64,000 bases of DNA from Pseudoduganella danionis (GCF_009720775.1 NZ_WNKW01000005.1:332257-396256), one strand, 5' to 3'; counted from the stretch's first letter, positions 7,984-17,271 are shown. The notes: generated by a model from the sequence alone, not told the origin. Translations and numbers: made by a program.

Positions 7984-10900
7984 GGGCAGCTCCTGCTGTC
8001 TGGGTGGCCGGCGCCACGCCGAAGCGCCGGTAAAGTATCGGTAACAGAATCAGCGTCAACAGCGTTGCGCTGATCAAACCGCCGATCACCACGATGGCCA
8101 GCGGCTTCTGGATTTCCGAGCCAGGGCCCGTTGCCAGCAACAGCGGCACCAGTCCCAGCGCCGTAATCGAAGCCGTCATCAGCACGGGACGCAAGCGGCG
8201 CTGGGCGCCCTGCTGCACCACCTGCGCCAGCGCCACGCCGCGCGCGACTAGCTGGTTAAAGCAGGTAATCATCACCAGCCCATTCAGCACGGCGATACCC
8301 ATCAGGGCGATAAAGCCTACCGAAGCGGGGACGGACAGGAACTCGCCGCAGGCCGCCAGCGCTACCACCCCGCCGATCAGGGCAAACGGAATATTGATGA
8401 ACACCAGTGCTGCCTGGCGCACGCTGTGCAGGGTGCTGAACAGCAGCAGGAAAATCAGCGCCAGTGCCACCGGCACCACCACGGCCAGCCGTGCTGCCGC
8501 GCGCTGCTGGTTCTCGAACTGGCCACCCCAGGCCATGCGATAGCCGGAAGGCAGTTTGACGCTGCTGGCGATACGGGCCTTGGCTTCTTCCACAAAGCCC
8601 ACCAGGTCGCGCCCGTGCACATTCGCGCGCACCACCACCATGCGGCTGCCGTTCTCGCGCTCCACTTTGACGGGACCATCGACCTGCTGCAAGCGGGCCA
8701 ACTGCGATAAGGGAATCGCGCTGCCATCGGCCAGCGGTAGCTGAAGCTGGGCGAAGCGTTCCGGCGCCAGCCGCAGGCCTTCTGCGCCGCGCAGCAGCAG
8801 TGGCAGGCGACGTCCGCCCTCGACGACCACGCCGGCTATGCGTCCTTCGATCAGCGTGCGCAGATCGGCCTGCACCTGTTCCACATTCAGGCCCAGCCGG
8901 CCAGCGGCCAGCCGGTCTACTTCCACCTGCAGATACTGCACGCCTTCGTTCTTCACCGTCAGCACATCCTCGCTGCCGCTGATAGCCTGTACCTGGCGCA
9001 CGATCTGGCTGGCCAGCGCATCGAGCTGCTCGGTGTCCGGACCATAGACCTTGATGGCCACATCGCCGCGCACGCCGGACAGCATTTCCGAAGTGCGCAT
9101 TTCGATAGGCTGGGTAAAGCTCAGATTAATCCCGGGGAAGCTGGCCGTAGCCTTGCGCAGCGCATCCATCAGTTCTTCCTTGTTACGGCTCTGCCACTGT
9201 TCGTGCGGCTTGAGCACCATGAAGGTGTCCGTTTCGTTCAAGCCCATCGGGTCGAGGCCCAGTTCATCGGAGCCGGCCCGCGCGACGATGCGCAGCACAT
9301 CGGGTACTTCGGCCAGTATGGCGCGCTGGATTTCGCCATCCAGCCGGGCCGATTCGGCCAGACTGACGGAAGGCAGCTTCTCGATCTGCATGATGATGTC
9401 GCCCTCGTCCAGCGTGGGCATAAAGGATTTACCCACCACCGTGAACAGCCCGACAGCCAGCAGCAGCGCGACACCGGCGGCCGCCAGCACCTGCTTTTCC
9501 GCCGCCATCGCGCGCTGCAGCCAGCGTGCATACACCTGTTCCAGATAGGCCACCAGCTTGGGCGTGGCATGCTGGTGGCTGCCCATCAGCAGCGACGCCA
9601 GCACCGGAATCACCGTCAGCGAACACAGTAGCGACGCGCCCAGTGCAAAGATAATCGTCAGTGCCACCGGCGCAAACAGCTTGCCTTCCAGTCCCTGCAG
9701 CGACAGCAGCGGCAGGAACACGATCATGATCACCAGCATGCCGGCCGTGACGGGCAGCGCCACTTCGCGCACGGCCCGATAGATCACATGCAGCCGCGCC
9801 ATGCCGCGCGCACCGCCGTCGCCATGGGCTTCGATATTCTCCACCACCACCACCGCCGCATCGACCAGCATGCCGATGGCGATGGCCAGACCGCCCAGCG
9901 ACATCAGATTGGCGCTCAGACCATAACTCTGCATCAGCACAAACGTGCCCAGCGCGGCCAGCGGCAATATGCAGGCCACCACCAGCGCCGAGCGCACATT
10001 GCCAAGGAAAACATATAGCAGAACCACTACCAGCACCGTGGCTTCGGCCAGTGCCTTGACCACCGTATTGACGGCGCGCGCCACCAGGTTGCCACGGTCA
10101 TAGAAAGGGCTGATGGTAGTGCCCTTGGGTAGCGTGGGCGCCAGTTCGGCCAGCCGGCTGCGTACCTGCTCCAGCACCTGCTGCGCATTGGCGCCACGCA
10201 TGGCCAGCACCAGTCCTTCCACGGCTTCGCCCGCGCCATTCTGCGTGACCGCGCCATAGCGCGTGAGCTGGCCTTCGTGCACACTGGCCACCTGCCCCAG
10301 CGTGACGACCTGGCCTTCCGTGCTGCGCACCACGATGGCACGCACATCATCAAACGTACGTACGCTGCCATCGCTGCGGATCAGCAGCGATTCTTCACCA
10401 TCGCTGAGCCGCCCAGCGCCATCGCTGCGGTTATTCATTTCCAGCGCCTGCTGCAACTGGGCCAGCGAAATACGCCGTGCCGCCAGTGCGGCCAGATCGG
10501 GTACCACTTCAAAACTGCGCACCAAGCCACCCAGCGCATTCACATCGGCCACGCCGGGAATGTTACGCAGTTGCGGCCGGATCACCCAGTCCAGCAGGCT
10601 GCGTTTTTCCATCTGGCTCAACGGCCCCTCGATGGTGAACATAAAGATTTCACCCAGCGGCGTGGTGATAGGCGCCAGACCGCCGCTGACGGCCGGTGGC
10701 AAGTCCTTCATCACACCGGACAGCCGTTCGCTGACCTGCTGGCGGGCCCAGAACACATCCGTGCCTTCTTCAAAATCCAGCGTGATATCAGCGATCGCAT
10801 ACTTCGACTGCGAGCGCAGCATCACCTGCTTGGGTATGCCCAGCAGCTCCTGTTCGATAGGCGCGACGATGCGGTTTTCCACCTCGCCCGGCGTCATGCC

Positions 10901-11065
10901 GGGCGCCTTCATGATGATCTTCACCTGCGTGCTCGATACGTCGGGGAAGGCATCGATAGGCAGGCTGCGGAAGGCGCGCACGCCCGCTGCCATCAGCAGC
11001 ACGGTCAGCACCAGCACCAGCAGCCGCTGTGCCAGCGACATGGCTATCAGACGGGCCAGCATCAT
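7973..11065 (-). CDS. czcA: CzcA-family heavy-metal RND efflux pump
   Basis: A 1030-residue inner-membrane proton antiporter that exports metal ions through an adaptor and an outer-membrane channel. It has the RND layout: an N-terminal membrane helix, a large periplasmic loop (about 35-340), helices with the proton relay motif AIAIGMLVDAAVVVVENIEAH in TM4, a second periplasmic loop, and a C-terminal helix bundle. The TM4 motif has Asp and Glu placed as in metal RND pumps, but it is not the DFGxxxDGAV form of classic Co/Zn/Cd CzcA; it resembles pumps of less certain specificity. It overlaps both neighbours by a few bases. Induction through the adjacent two-component system is likely. Confidence 0.92.
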   Translation of the reverse strand: MMLARLIAMSLAQRLLVLVLTVLLMAAGVRAFRSLPIDAFPDVSSTQVKIIMKAPGMTPGEVENRIVAPIEQELLGIPKQVMLRSQSKYAIADITLDFEEGTDVFWARQQVSERLSGVMKDLPPAVSGGLAPITTPLGEIFMFTIEGPLSQMEKRSLLDWVIRPQLRNIPGVADVNALGGLVRSFEVVPDLAALAARRISLAQLQQALEMNNRSDGAGRLSDGEESLLIRSDGSVRTFDDVRAIVVRSTEGQVVTLGQVASVHEGQLTRYGAVTQNGAGEAVEGLVLAMRGANAQQVLEQVRSRLAELAPTLPKGTTISPFYDRGNLVARAVNTVVKALAEATVLVVVLLYVFLGNVRSALVVACILPLAALGTFVLMQSYGLSANLMSLGGLAIAIGMLVDAAVVVVENIEAHGDGGARGMARLHVIYRAVREVALPVTAGMLVIMIVFLPLLSLQGLEGKLFAPVALTIIFALGASLLCSLTVIPVLASLLMGSHQHATPKLVAYLEQVYARWLQRAMAAEKQVLAAAGVALLLAVGLFTVVGKSFMPTLDEGDIIMQIEKLPSVSLAESARLDGEIQRAILAEVPDVLRIVARAGSDELGLDPMGLNETDTFMVLKPHEQWQSRNKEELMDALRKATASFPGINLSFTQPIEMRTSEMLSGVRGDVAIKVYGPDTEQLDALASQIVRQVQAISGSEDVLTVKNEGVQYLQVEVDRLAAGRLGLNVEQVQADLRTLIEGRIAGVVVEGGRRLPLLLRGAEGLRLAPERFAQLQLPLADGSAIPLSQLARLQQVDGPVKVERENGSRMVVVRANVHGRDLVGFVEEAKARIASSVKLPSGYRMAWGGQFENQQRAAARLAVVVPVALALIFLLLFSTLHSVRQAALVFINIPFALIGGVVALAACGEFLSVPASVGFIALMGIAVLNGLVMITCFNQLVARGVALAQVVQQGAQRRLRPVLMTASITALGLVPLLLATGPGSEIQKPLAIVVIGGLISATLLTLILLPILYRRFGVAPATQTAGAAHEA

Positions 11066-12306
11066 TTAGCTCCGGCGCTGGCAGCCGCGCTGCTAGCCGC
11101 ATTACTAGCTGTAGCCGGCGCCGCAGCGGCGCCCTCATTGCCCAGTCCCGCCCAGCTCCCCTTGAGCACCACCAGTCCCTTGACGGCGACGGCATCACCG
11201 GCCGCCACCTTGCCGCTGATGCGTACCAGATCGGCGCCGGCCTGTACCGCCTGCACTGGCGTGGCCATAAAACCGCCAGCGTTCTGCACGAAGACAAAAG
11301 TCTCCGCACCGCGCCGCACCAGTGCAGCCGCCGGCACTAGCACGCCTTGCGCCGGCGCCGCACCCGTCTTGCTGCTGGGCGCCATGCGCGCTTCCACATA
11401 AGCGTTGAGCTTCAGACAATCGCTACTGCCCACCTGCTCGGCGCGCACGGGCACGCTCTGGTTGGCCGTATGCACGGCACTGCCGACCGCAATCACGCGG
11501 GCGCTGCCGCAGCCCTGCACCTGCAGTACTTCGCCTACGCGCAAGCGTTCGGCCTGCATACGGCTGGCCTGCAACTCTATCCAGAGCGGGCCGCTGCGGC
11601 TGATGCGGGCCACCGGCATGCCTGCTTCCAGCCGGGCGCCGGGCTCGGCGGACAGTTCCAGCACCGTACCGGCGCGCGGTGCACGCAGCACCAGCTCGGG
11701 AGTCAGCGCGCGGCTGCGCAGCAAGGCCTCGATGGCGCGGCCATCCCAGCCGCCCGCGCGCAGCGCCTGGGCGCGCTCGTCGGCAGCCAGACGGGCCAGC
11801 ATGGCGGCGCTGCGGCTTTCTTCCAGCCGGGCCGCAGCGATGATGCCATCCGCATGCAAGGCGGTGTCGCGCTGGGCTTTTGCCTCGGCCAACGCGGCCT
11901 GGGTGGCAGCTTGCAGATAGTCGCGCTGCACTTCCAGCCAGGCCTGGCTATGCATGGTCAGCAGCGGCGCCCCCTGGCGCACCGTCTGCAGGCTGCTCGC
12001 GTGCAGTTGCTGCACCACGCCCGCATAAGCAGTGCTGGCCACGGCCAGCAAGGCCGGTGGCGCCACCACCGTACCTGCCAGCGCCAGATCGTTGGCGCCA
12101 CCATGGGCCGATGCTACGTAGTTCGCCGCCACGGCGACCGCCGTGCTGATACCGCTGCGGCCACGCTCGGCCGCGCTGATGCGGATTTGTTCGGCCGGCT
12201 GGGATTCTGCCTGCGCAGCCAGCGGGGCTAACACCATGGTGGGCAGCAGAATTGCCGTAAAGACACTCTTACGCGATAATTTCATGCAAAATGACGTGGT
12301 TTTCAT
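11062..12306 (-). CDS. RND efflux periplasmic adaptor subunit (CzcB/CusB type)
   Basis: A 414-residue membrane-fusion protein that links the CzcA-type pump to the TolC-type channel. A signal peptide ends near APLAAQAES. The body has the usual pattern: a lipoyl half (VVQQLHASSLQTVRQGAPLLTMHSQ), a helical hairpin (about 120-195), the second lipoyl half (LRAPRAGTVLELSAEPGARLEAG) and beta-barrel domains. The tail from about residue 385 is Ala/Ser-rich low complexity and probably disordered. No clear Shine-Dalgarno precedes the ATG at 12306 or the in-frame ATG at 12285, so the start is uncertain; the latter gives a neater signal peptide. It is the first gene of the operon and faces the two-component genes. 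Confidence 0.88.
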   Translation of the reverse strand: MKTTSFCMKLSRKSVFTAILLPTMVLAPLAAQAESQPAEQIRISAAERGRSGISTAVAVAANYVASAHGGANDLALAGTVVAPPALLAVASTAYAGVVQQLHASSLQTVRQGAPLLTMHSQAWLEVQRDYLQAATQAALAEAKAQRDTALHADGIIAAARLEESRSAAMLARLAADERAQALRAGGWDGRAIEALLRSRALTPELVLRAPRAGTVLELSAEPGARLEAGMPVARISRSGPLWIELQASRMQAERLRVGEVLQVQGCGSARVIAVGSAVHTANQSVPVRAEQVGSSDCLKLNAYVEARMAPSSKTGAAPAQGVLVPAAALVRRGAETFVFVQNAGGFMATPVQAVQAGADLVRISGKVAAGDAVAVKGLVVLKGSWAGLGNEGAAAAPATASNAASSAAASAGAK

Positions 12307-12350
12307 AAGACAGCCGGACGGGTGAACGATGGCGGCATAGTGAAATCCAG

Positions 12351-12371
12351 TTGTTAAGAAGTTCTTAACAA
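12351..12371. promoter_or_regulatory. 21-bp palindrome in the efflux/two-component divergent promoter
   Basis: TTGTTAAGAA, one G, then TTCTTAACAA: a perfect 10-bp inverted repeat. It contains TTAAG and CTTAA blocks with a 5-bp spacer, close to the repeats bound by PmrA/QseB-like OmpR regulators. Its place between the adaptor and regulator genes suggests the operator for both directions. Confidence 0.65.
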
Positions 12372-12414
12372 GCGGGAACTAGCATCATCGTGTCGATCAG
12401 ATCAGGAGCGCAAC

Positions 12415-13101
12415 GTGAGGATATTGCTGGCAGAAGATGATCCGCAGCTCGGCCGGGCCACCCAGATCGGGCTGGAACAGGGCGGCTATGCGGTGGACTG
12501 GGTACGCAGCGGCGAAAGCGCGCTGACGGCAGCCCGGCTGCACCAGTACGGCTGCGTGCTGCTCGATCTGGGCCTGCCAGACCGGGACGGCATGAGCGTG
12601 CTGGCCGCCCTGCGTGCCAGTGCCTACGAAGGCGCCATCCTGATCGTGACGGCGCGCGACCAGATCCCTGACCGGATTGCCGGCCTCGATGGCGGCGCCG
12701 ACGACTTCATCATCAAGCCATTTGATCTGGATGAGCTGACCGCGCGCATCCGTAGCGCGGCGCGGCGTGCCAGTGGGCGCAGCCGCACTACCTTGATCCA
12801 TGGCGATATCGTCATCGACGTGGCCGAGCGCCATGTGAGTAAAGCTGGCGTCGACATACCGCTAACGCTGCGCGAATACAGCATCCTGCTGACGCTGATC
12901 GAAAACCGTGGCCGCATCCTGAGCCGGCTGCAGCTCGAAGAGAGCCTGTACGGCTGGGGCGAGGAAGTGGAAAGCAATGCCATCCAGGTACACATCCACC
13001 ATCTGCGCAAGAAGCTGGGCCGCACCCTGATCCGTACCGCGCATGCGATCGGCTATTGCATCGACAAGCCGCTGGATCAACAAGGCGGTGCCGCCGCATG
13101 A
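12415..13101 (+). CDS. OmpR-family response regulator for the efflux locus
   Basis: A 228-residue regulator: receiver (ILLAEDDPQLG, phospho-Asp in CVLLDLGLPDRDG, VTARD, KPFDL) and a C-terminal winged helix (LTLREYSILLTLIENRGRILSRLQLEE, VHIHHLRKKLG). It is of the QseB/PmrA/CzcR-like group. The start is GTG, set by AGGAG 7 bases upstream and by the receiver beginning at once. Its stop overlaps the kinase ATG. It should bind the 21-bp palindrome 43 bp upstream and drive the efflux operon and itself. Confidence 0.92.
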   Translation: MRILLAEDDPQLGRATQIGLEQGGYAVDWVRSGESALTAARLHQYGCVLLDLGLPDRDGMSVLAALRASAYEGAILIVTARDQIPDRIAGLDGGADDFIIKPFDLDELTARIRSAARRASGRSRTTLIHGDIVIDVAERHVSKAGVDIPLTLREYSILLTLIENRGRILSRLQLEESLYGWGEEVESNAIQVHIHHLRKKLGRTLIRTAHAIGYCIDKPLDQQGGAAA

Positions 13102-14480
13102 GCAAGTCTTCCGTCTGGTCGCTGCGCAACGCGCTGTTCCGCTGGCTGATCGGCCTGACGCTGGCCCTGTGGGCGCTCAGCGCCGTCATCGTGTATGTGG
13201 AAGCCGATTACGAGAGCCAGGAACTGTTCGACCAGTCGCTGGAGGAAACCGCCCATCTGCTGCTGTCGCTGGCCGAATACGAAGTACGCGAGCATGGCAG
13301 CGCCTCGCCCATCATCGTGGCCGTGCCGGCCGAGCGCAACCACCGCCAGTACCTGCTGTACCAGATCTGGGACGTTCATGGCCGGCTGCTGTACAAGAAT
13401 CCCGGCGCGCCGGACCAGCCCATCTGGCCGCAAGCCCATAGCGGTATGCGCTGGCTGGACGGGCCGGATGGCCGCCAGCGCGTCTACGCCAGCTGGAGCA
13501 ATAGCGGCCAGTTGCAGATACAGGTGGCCGAACCCGTCACCCACCGCAAGGATATTTCGCACCGTTTCGCCTACAAGCTGAGCGGCTTTGCGCTGGCGCT
13601 GGTGGCGCTGGCCGCGCTGGCCATCTGGTGGAGTGTGCAGCGCCTGTTCCGCGGCCTGCAGCAAAGCACGGGCGAAGTAGCCAGCCGCACACCCAATGAT
13701 CTGGCCGACGTCAGCCTGGCCGGCGTGCCGCGCGAAGCCCTGCCCCTGCTGGAGGCCATCAACCGTCTGTTCGAGCGGGTGCGGCGCGCCATGGAACGCG
13801 AGCAGCGCTTCACGGCTGATGCCGCGCACGAATTGCGCACGCCGCTGGCAGCCATCAAGACCAGCCTGCAAGTCATACAGCGCGCCCGCAACGACGCCGA
13901 GCGGGAAGAATTTCTCGCCGCGCTAGGCGTCAGCGTAGACCGTGCCAGCCGGCTGGTCGATCAGCTGCTGACGCTGTCGCGGCTCGATCCCCTGTACCAG
14001 CGCAGCAAGGGGCTGGAGCTGCGCGATCTGGCGACGCTGATAGGCGAAGCCCTGCCCGGCTGGCGCGAGGCGGCCGCCCGCCATCAGCTCAGCCTGCACG
14101 TGCAGCTGGAACCTGCCGTCTGCGCACTGAATGCCGATGCCATCCCCATCCTGCTGCGCAATCTGGTGGAGAATGCGATGCGCTACACGCCGGCGGGCGG
14201 CAGCATACAGATACGCTGCGGCATGCAACAGGAACACGCCCTGCTGGAAATCAGCGATAGCGGGCCCGGCATTCCTGCCGCCATGCGCGAACGGGTGTTC
14301 GAGCGCTTTGTGCGGCTGGCCGACGCCAGCCAGCCCGGCAGCGGCCTGGGCCTGTCCATCGTACGCCAGATCGCGGAAATGCACGGCGCCAGCATCAGCC
14401 TCGGCGATGGGGCCGGTGGCCGCGGCTTGTGCATACAGATTCGCTTCCCCGCCTCACAAACGACAATGCAAATCAGTTAA
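13098..14480 (+). CDS. Membrane sensor histidine kinase of the efflux locus
   Basis: A 460-residue inner-membrane kinase. TM1 is near residues 12-35, followed by a periplasmic sensor region of about 130 residues, TM2 near 160-185, a HAMP-like linker, HisKA with FTADAAHELRTPLAAIK, and an ATPase domain (LLRNLVENAMRYTP, DSGPGIP, GSGLGLSIV). I start it at 13098, whose ATG overlaps the regulator stop (ATGA), instead of an in-frame start 14 codons earlier inside the regulator gene. It belongs to the QseC/PmrB-like kinases and is the likely partner of the preceding regulator. The stimulus is unknown; the efflux genes suggest metals. Confidence 0.92.
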   Translation: MSKSSVWSLRNALFRWLIGLTLALWALSAVIVYVEADYESQELFDQSLEETAHLLLSLAEYEVREHGSASPIIVAVPAERNHRQYLLYQIWDVHGRLLYKNPGAPDQPIWPQAHSGMRWLDGPDGRQRVYASWSNSGQLQIQVAEPVTHRKDISHRFAYKLSGFALALVALAALAIWWSVQRLFRGLQQSTGEVASRTPNDLADVSLAGVPREALPLLEAINRLFERVRRAMEREQRFTADAAHELRTPLAAIKTSLQVIQRARNDAEREEFLAALGVSVDRASRLVDQLLTLSRLDPLYQRSKGLELRDLATLIGEALPGWREAAARHQLSLHVQLEPAVCALNADAIPILLRNLVENAMRYTPAGGSIQIRCGMQQEHALLEISDSGPGIPAAMRERVFERFVRLADASQPGSGLGLSIVRQIAEMHGASISLGDGAGGRGLCIQIRFPASQTTMQIS

Positions 14481-14483
14481 ATC

Positions 14484-14529
14484 CAACAAATTTATTGAAT
14501 TATTTGTTGAATTGGCGCATTATTGCGCC
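14484..14529 (+). terminator. Two hairpins after the sensor kinase gene
   Basis: CAACAAAT (14484) pairs with ATTTGTTG (to 14509), and GGCGCA-TTAT-TGCGCC (14514-14529) follows at once. No long T-run comes after either, so termination is plausible but not typical. Confidence 0.4.
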
Positions 14530-14584
14530 TATTGTGGTTTCCGCAGGATAATATTGATGATCAGGGTGATAACTACCCGCCTGC

Positions 14585-14601
14585 GTTGAGGCCACCTCAA
14601 C
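14585..14601 (+). promoter_or_regulatory. Hairpin just upstream of cheZ
   Basis: GTTGAGG-CCA-CCTCAAC, a perfect 7-bp stem with a 3-base loop, ends 9 bases before the cheZ ATG, where the ribosome binding site should lie. It could gate translation or be an operator half. Confidence 0.45.
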
Positions 14602-14610
14602 AAGTTCAAT

Positions 14611-15258
14611 ATGAAGGATGCTGGCATGATCGGGACTAAAACCTCCGCTGTACCAACGACCAACAACGCTGCCGTCTTCAGCCGGCTAGGTCTGATCGTG
14701 CGCGATCTGCACGATGCGCTGTGCGAACTGGGGGCCGACGAAGCGCTGGCCGATGCCGTGTGCGAACTGCCTTCGGCGCGCGAACGTCTGGTACACATCG
14801 GCGAGCTGACCGAGCGGGCCGCCAATACGGTGCTGAACAAGGTAGAACATGTGCAGCCCATCCAGGATGCACTGGCCGGTGATGCGCTGCAGTTGCAGCA
14901 GCAATGGCAGGCCATGGCTGGCGATACCCAGGTGCCGGAACAGATGAAGACGTTGATGGCGCAGACGCTTAGCTATCTGGCGCAGGCGCGCGAAGGCTAC
15001 GACATCACCCACGCGGCACTGTCCGACATCATGTTGTCGCAGGACTTCCAGGACCTGACGGGCCAGTTGATCAAGAAAGTGGTGTCGGTACTGGAACGCA
15101 CGGAAAACGACTTGCTGAAACTGCTGATCGACGCTGCGCCGCCGGGCGCGCTGACCCGCATCAACAAGGACGAATTGCTGGCCGGCCCGGGCGCAGCGGG
15201 CGGCATCGCGCTCAAGCAGGACGATGTGGACGACCTGCTGGCCGATCTGGGTTTCTGA
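14611..15258 (+). CDS. cheZ: CheZ, CheY-P phosphatase
   Basis: A 215-residue chemotaxis protein that dephosphorylates CheY. The central long helices carry the conserved ILSQDFQDLTGQ-type motif (here IMLSQDFQDLTGQLIKKV, with the catalytic Gln in DLTGQ), and the C-terminal end DDVDDLLADLGF is the CheY-binding tail. The length fits the family. The first ATG is taken; a second one five codons on (14626) is possible, and neither has a strong Shine-Dalgarno. No other che or fli genes flank it on this side; a CheY gene lies 7.4 kb further on, beyond the photolyase operon. Confidence 0.92.
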   Translation: MKDAGMIGTKTSAVPTTNNAAVFSRLGLIVRDLHDALCELGADEALADAVCELPSARERLVHIGELTERAANTVLNKVEHVQPIQDALAGDALQLQQQWQAMAGDTQVPEQMKTLMAQTLSYLAQAREGYDITHAALSDIMLSQDFQDLTGQLIKKVVSVLERTENDLLKLLIDAAPPGALTRINKDELLAGPGAAGGIALKQDDVDDLLADLGF

Positions 15259-15291
15259 TACCAGCGCAATGCGCAAGCCCCGGCGGCTGCC

Positions 15292-15897
15292 CTAGCGCAG
15301 CCCCTGGAAGCAGACTTTGAGCATATTGCTGACGATGTCTTCGGTCGACATCTTGCTGAACTTCTGCAAATACTCCACCGCCGGATCGCAGGTACGCGCG
15401 TAGTAGCTGAACAAAATCACATCGCTGGGCAGCTCAGGATTCAACAAACCCTGTTGCTGCGCCTGCTTCACCAGCGCTTCCAGCTGGCGGTTCAGCTTAA
15501 GCACCTTCATCATATATTTCACGTTGCGCATCAGCATGTCGCGCACATGGGCGCTGGTCGAAGGCAGGAAAGGCAGACCGCCTTCCAGCCGCACGCGCAA
15601 AGCCCATTCCAGCAAAGCCTGCAATTTCTCCAGCGGCCCCAGTCCCGCGTCGAGCTCCAGCATGAAATCGAGCGCACCGTCGAGCAGGCGGATCAGCGCC
15701 TCGCCCACCAGTTCTTCCTTCGATTTGAAGTGCTTGTACAGGCTGGGTTTGGAGATGCCGACCGCACCGGCAACGTCGTCCATCGTCATCAGATCGTAGC
15801 CTTTGCTACTCAGCACAGACGTGGTCGCGTCGAGGATGGCATGCTCGCGCAACTTAAATGCCTGATTCTTAAAGCTTAATTTGTTGAAGATACTCAT
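15292..15897 (-). CDS. TetR-family regulator, divergent from the photolyase operon
   Basis: A 201-residue regulator with an N-terminal HTH (ILDATTSVLSSKGYDLMTMDDVAGAVGISKPSLYKHFKSKEEL) and a helical ligand-binding domain. In many Gram-negative bacteria a B12-dependent MerR protein (LitR) or an ECF sigma/anti-sigma pair controls related photolyase/fatty-acid clusters; here the only regulator beside the operon is this TetR protein. The 96-bp gap to the divergent operon holds a perfect palindrome that it most likely binds, and a second copy of the same element lies before folE. The inducer is unknown; an acyl or oxidised lipid, or a pterin, would fit the context. Confidence 0.88.
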   Translation of the reverse strand: MSIFNKLSFKNQAFKLREHAILDATTSVLSSKGYDLMTMDDVAGAVGISKPSLYKHFKSKEELVGEALIRLLDGALDFMLELDAGLGPLEKLQALLEWALRVRLEGGLPFLPSTSAHVRDMLMRNVKYMMKVLKLNRQLEALVKQAQQQGLLNPELPSDVILFSYYARTCDPAVEYLQKFSKMSTEDIVSNMLKVCFQGLR

Positions 15898-15909
15898 TGG
15901 TAAAAATTA

Positions 15910-15954
15910 GCTACTAATCAGTAGCATTTTGGTTTGGCTAGTAGTAATATTAGC
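15910..15954 (+). promoter_or_regulatory. Composite operator/promoter of the photolyase operon
   Basis: GCTACT-AATC-AGTAGC (15910-15925), then 13 bp, then TAGTAGTA (15939-15946), itself inside the imperfect repeat GCTA...TAGC (15937-15954). The same two-part element with the same 13-bp gap and orientation lies before folE. The first part looks like a TetR operator; TAGTAGTA may overlap the -10 region. Confidence 0.7.
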
Positions 15955-15993
15955 ACGCCGGTAGAAAAACGGCCTACACCATACCTATAGACT

Positions 15994-17271
15994 ATGACTT
16001 CGACACCACAACGTATCGCCGTAATCGGGGCCGGCATCAGCGGCCTGGCCAGCGCGTATTTCCTCAACCGCCGCCATCAGGTGGTGCTGTATGAGGCAGG
16101 CAGCTACCTGGGCGGCCATACCAATACGGTGGATGTGACGCTGGAAGGCCAGCGCTATGGTGTCGATACCGGCTTCCTCGTCTACAACGAGCTGACTTAC
16201 CCAAATCTGATCGCCCTGTTCGAAGAACTGGGTGTGGCCAGCACAGCCAGCGATATGTCATTTGCGGTGTCCATGGCCGACGGCGCGCTGGAATGGGCAG
16301 GCACCAGTCTGTCCAGCGTATTTGCCCAGCGCCGCAACCTGTTCAAGCCGCATTTCCTGCGCATGGTGCGCGACATCCTGCACTTCAACCGCCATGCGCG
16401 GCGCTTTCTGGCAGCGGCCGAACAGCAGCCGCTGACACTGGGCCAGTTGCTGGCGCAGCACGGCTATGGCGACACTTTCCGCGATGCCTATCTGCTGCCC
16501 ATGGCAGCGGCCATCTGGTCCAGCTCGCCGAGCGACATATTGCAATTCCCCGCCACCACCTTTCTGCGTTTCTGCCTCAACCACGCGCTGCTGCAGGTCA
16601 ACGACCGGCCCCAGTGGCGCACGGTACAGGGCGGCGCGCGCAACTATGTGCGCAAGATCGCGGCCACCCTGCCCGACTGCCGTCTGAACAGCCCCGTGCT
16701 GCAGGTGGTTCGTCATGCGGGCGGTGTCACTGTCGTCACCGCTCAGGGCAGCGCAGAGTACGATACCGTGGTGTTCGCTACCCATGCACCGACCACGCTG
16801 GCCGTGCTGGAAGCCAGCGCTGCCGAGCGCGCTGTACTCGAAGGCGTGCGCTACCAGCCCAATATGGCGTATCTGCATACGGATCTGGCCCTGATGCCGC
16901 GCCTGCGCAAAGTCTGGTCGGCGTGGAACTATCTGTCGGCCCCCATGCAGCATGGCCAACGCCCCGTCTGCGTGAGCTACTGGCTCAACCAGCTACAGCA
17001 ACTGCCATTCAGCGCGCCCGTGATGGTCACGCTGAATCCGCCCGTGCCGCCGGCTGCACAGCACACGCTGGCCAGCTTCCAGTACGAACACCCGATCATG
17101 GACCAGCGTGCCATCGACGCCCAGCAGGCGCTGGCGCAGATACAGGGCCAGGACCGCATCTGGTTTGCCGGTGCATGGACCGGCTATGGCTTCCATGAAG
17201 ATGGCCTGAAATCCGCGCTGCGCATCGCCCGCGACTTCGACGTGGCACCAGCATGGGCCAGCTTGCCATGA
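15994..17271 (+). CDS. FAD-dependent amine-oxidase-like protein, fatty-acid modification
   Basis: A 425-residue flavoprotein with an N-terminal dinucleotide-binding motif (IAVIGAGISGLASAYFL, then VVLYEAGSYLGGHTNTV) and a C-terminal FAD-contact segment (RIWFAGAWTGYGFHEDGLKSA). It belongs to the NAD/FAD-binding protein family linked to DUF1365 and cyclopropane-fatty-acid synthase genes; the alphaproteobacterial relative is reported to desaturate methylated fatty acids on the way to furan fatty acids. Its start-stop overlap with the DUF1365 gene puts it first in a seven-gene operon. A role in modifying membrane acyl chains under light or singlet-oxygen stress is inferred from context. Confidence 0.85.
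   Translation: MTSTPQRIAVIGAGISGLASAYFLNRRHQVVLYEAGSYLGGHTNTVDVTLEGQRYGVDTGFLVYNELTYPNLIALFEELGVASTASDMSFAVSMADGALEWAGTSLSSVFAQRRNLFKPHFLRMVRDILHFNRHARRFLAAAEQQPLTLGQLLAQHGYGDTFRDAYLLPMAAAIWSSSPSDILQFPATTFLRFCLNHALLQVNDRPQWRTVQGGARNYVRKIAATLPDCRLNSPVLQVVRHAGGVTVVTAQGSAEYDTVVFATHAPTTLAVLEASAAERAVLEGVRYQPNMAYLHTDLALMPRLRKVWSAWNYLSAPMQHGQRPVCVSYWLNQLQQLPFSAPVMVTLNPPVPPAAQHTLASFQYEHPIMDQRAIDAQQALAQIQGQDRIWFAGAWTGYGFHEDGLKSALRIARDFDVAPAWASLP

Noticed and set aside
7973..11065. Assigning copper or cobalt-zinc-cadmium specificity to the RND pump
   Set aside because: The TM4 motif is neither the classic CzcA nor the CusA form, so the metal is left open.
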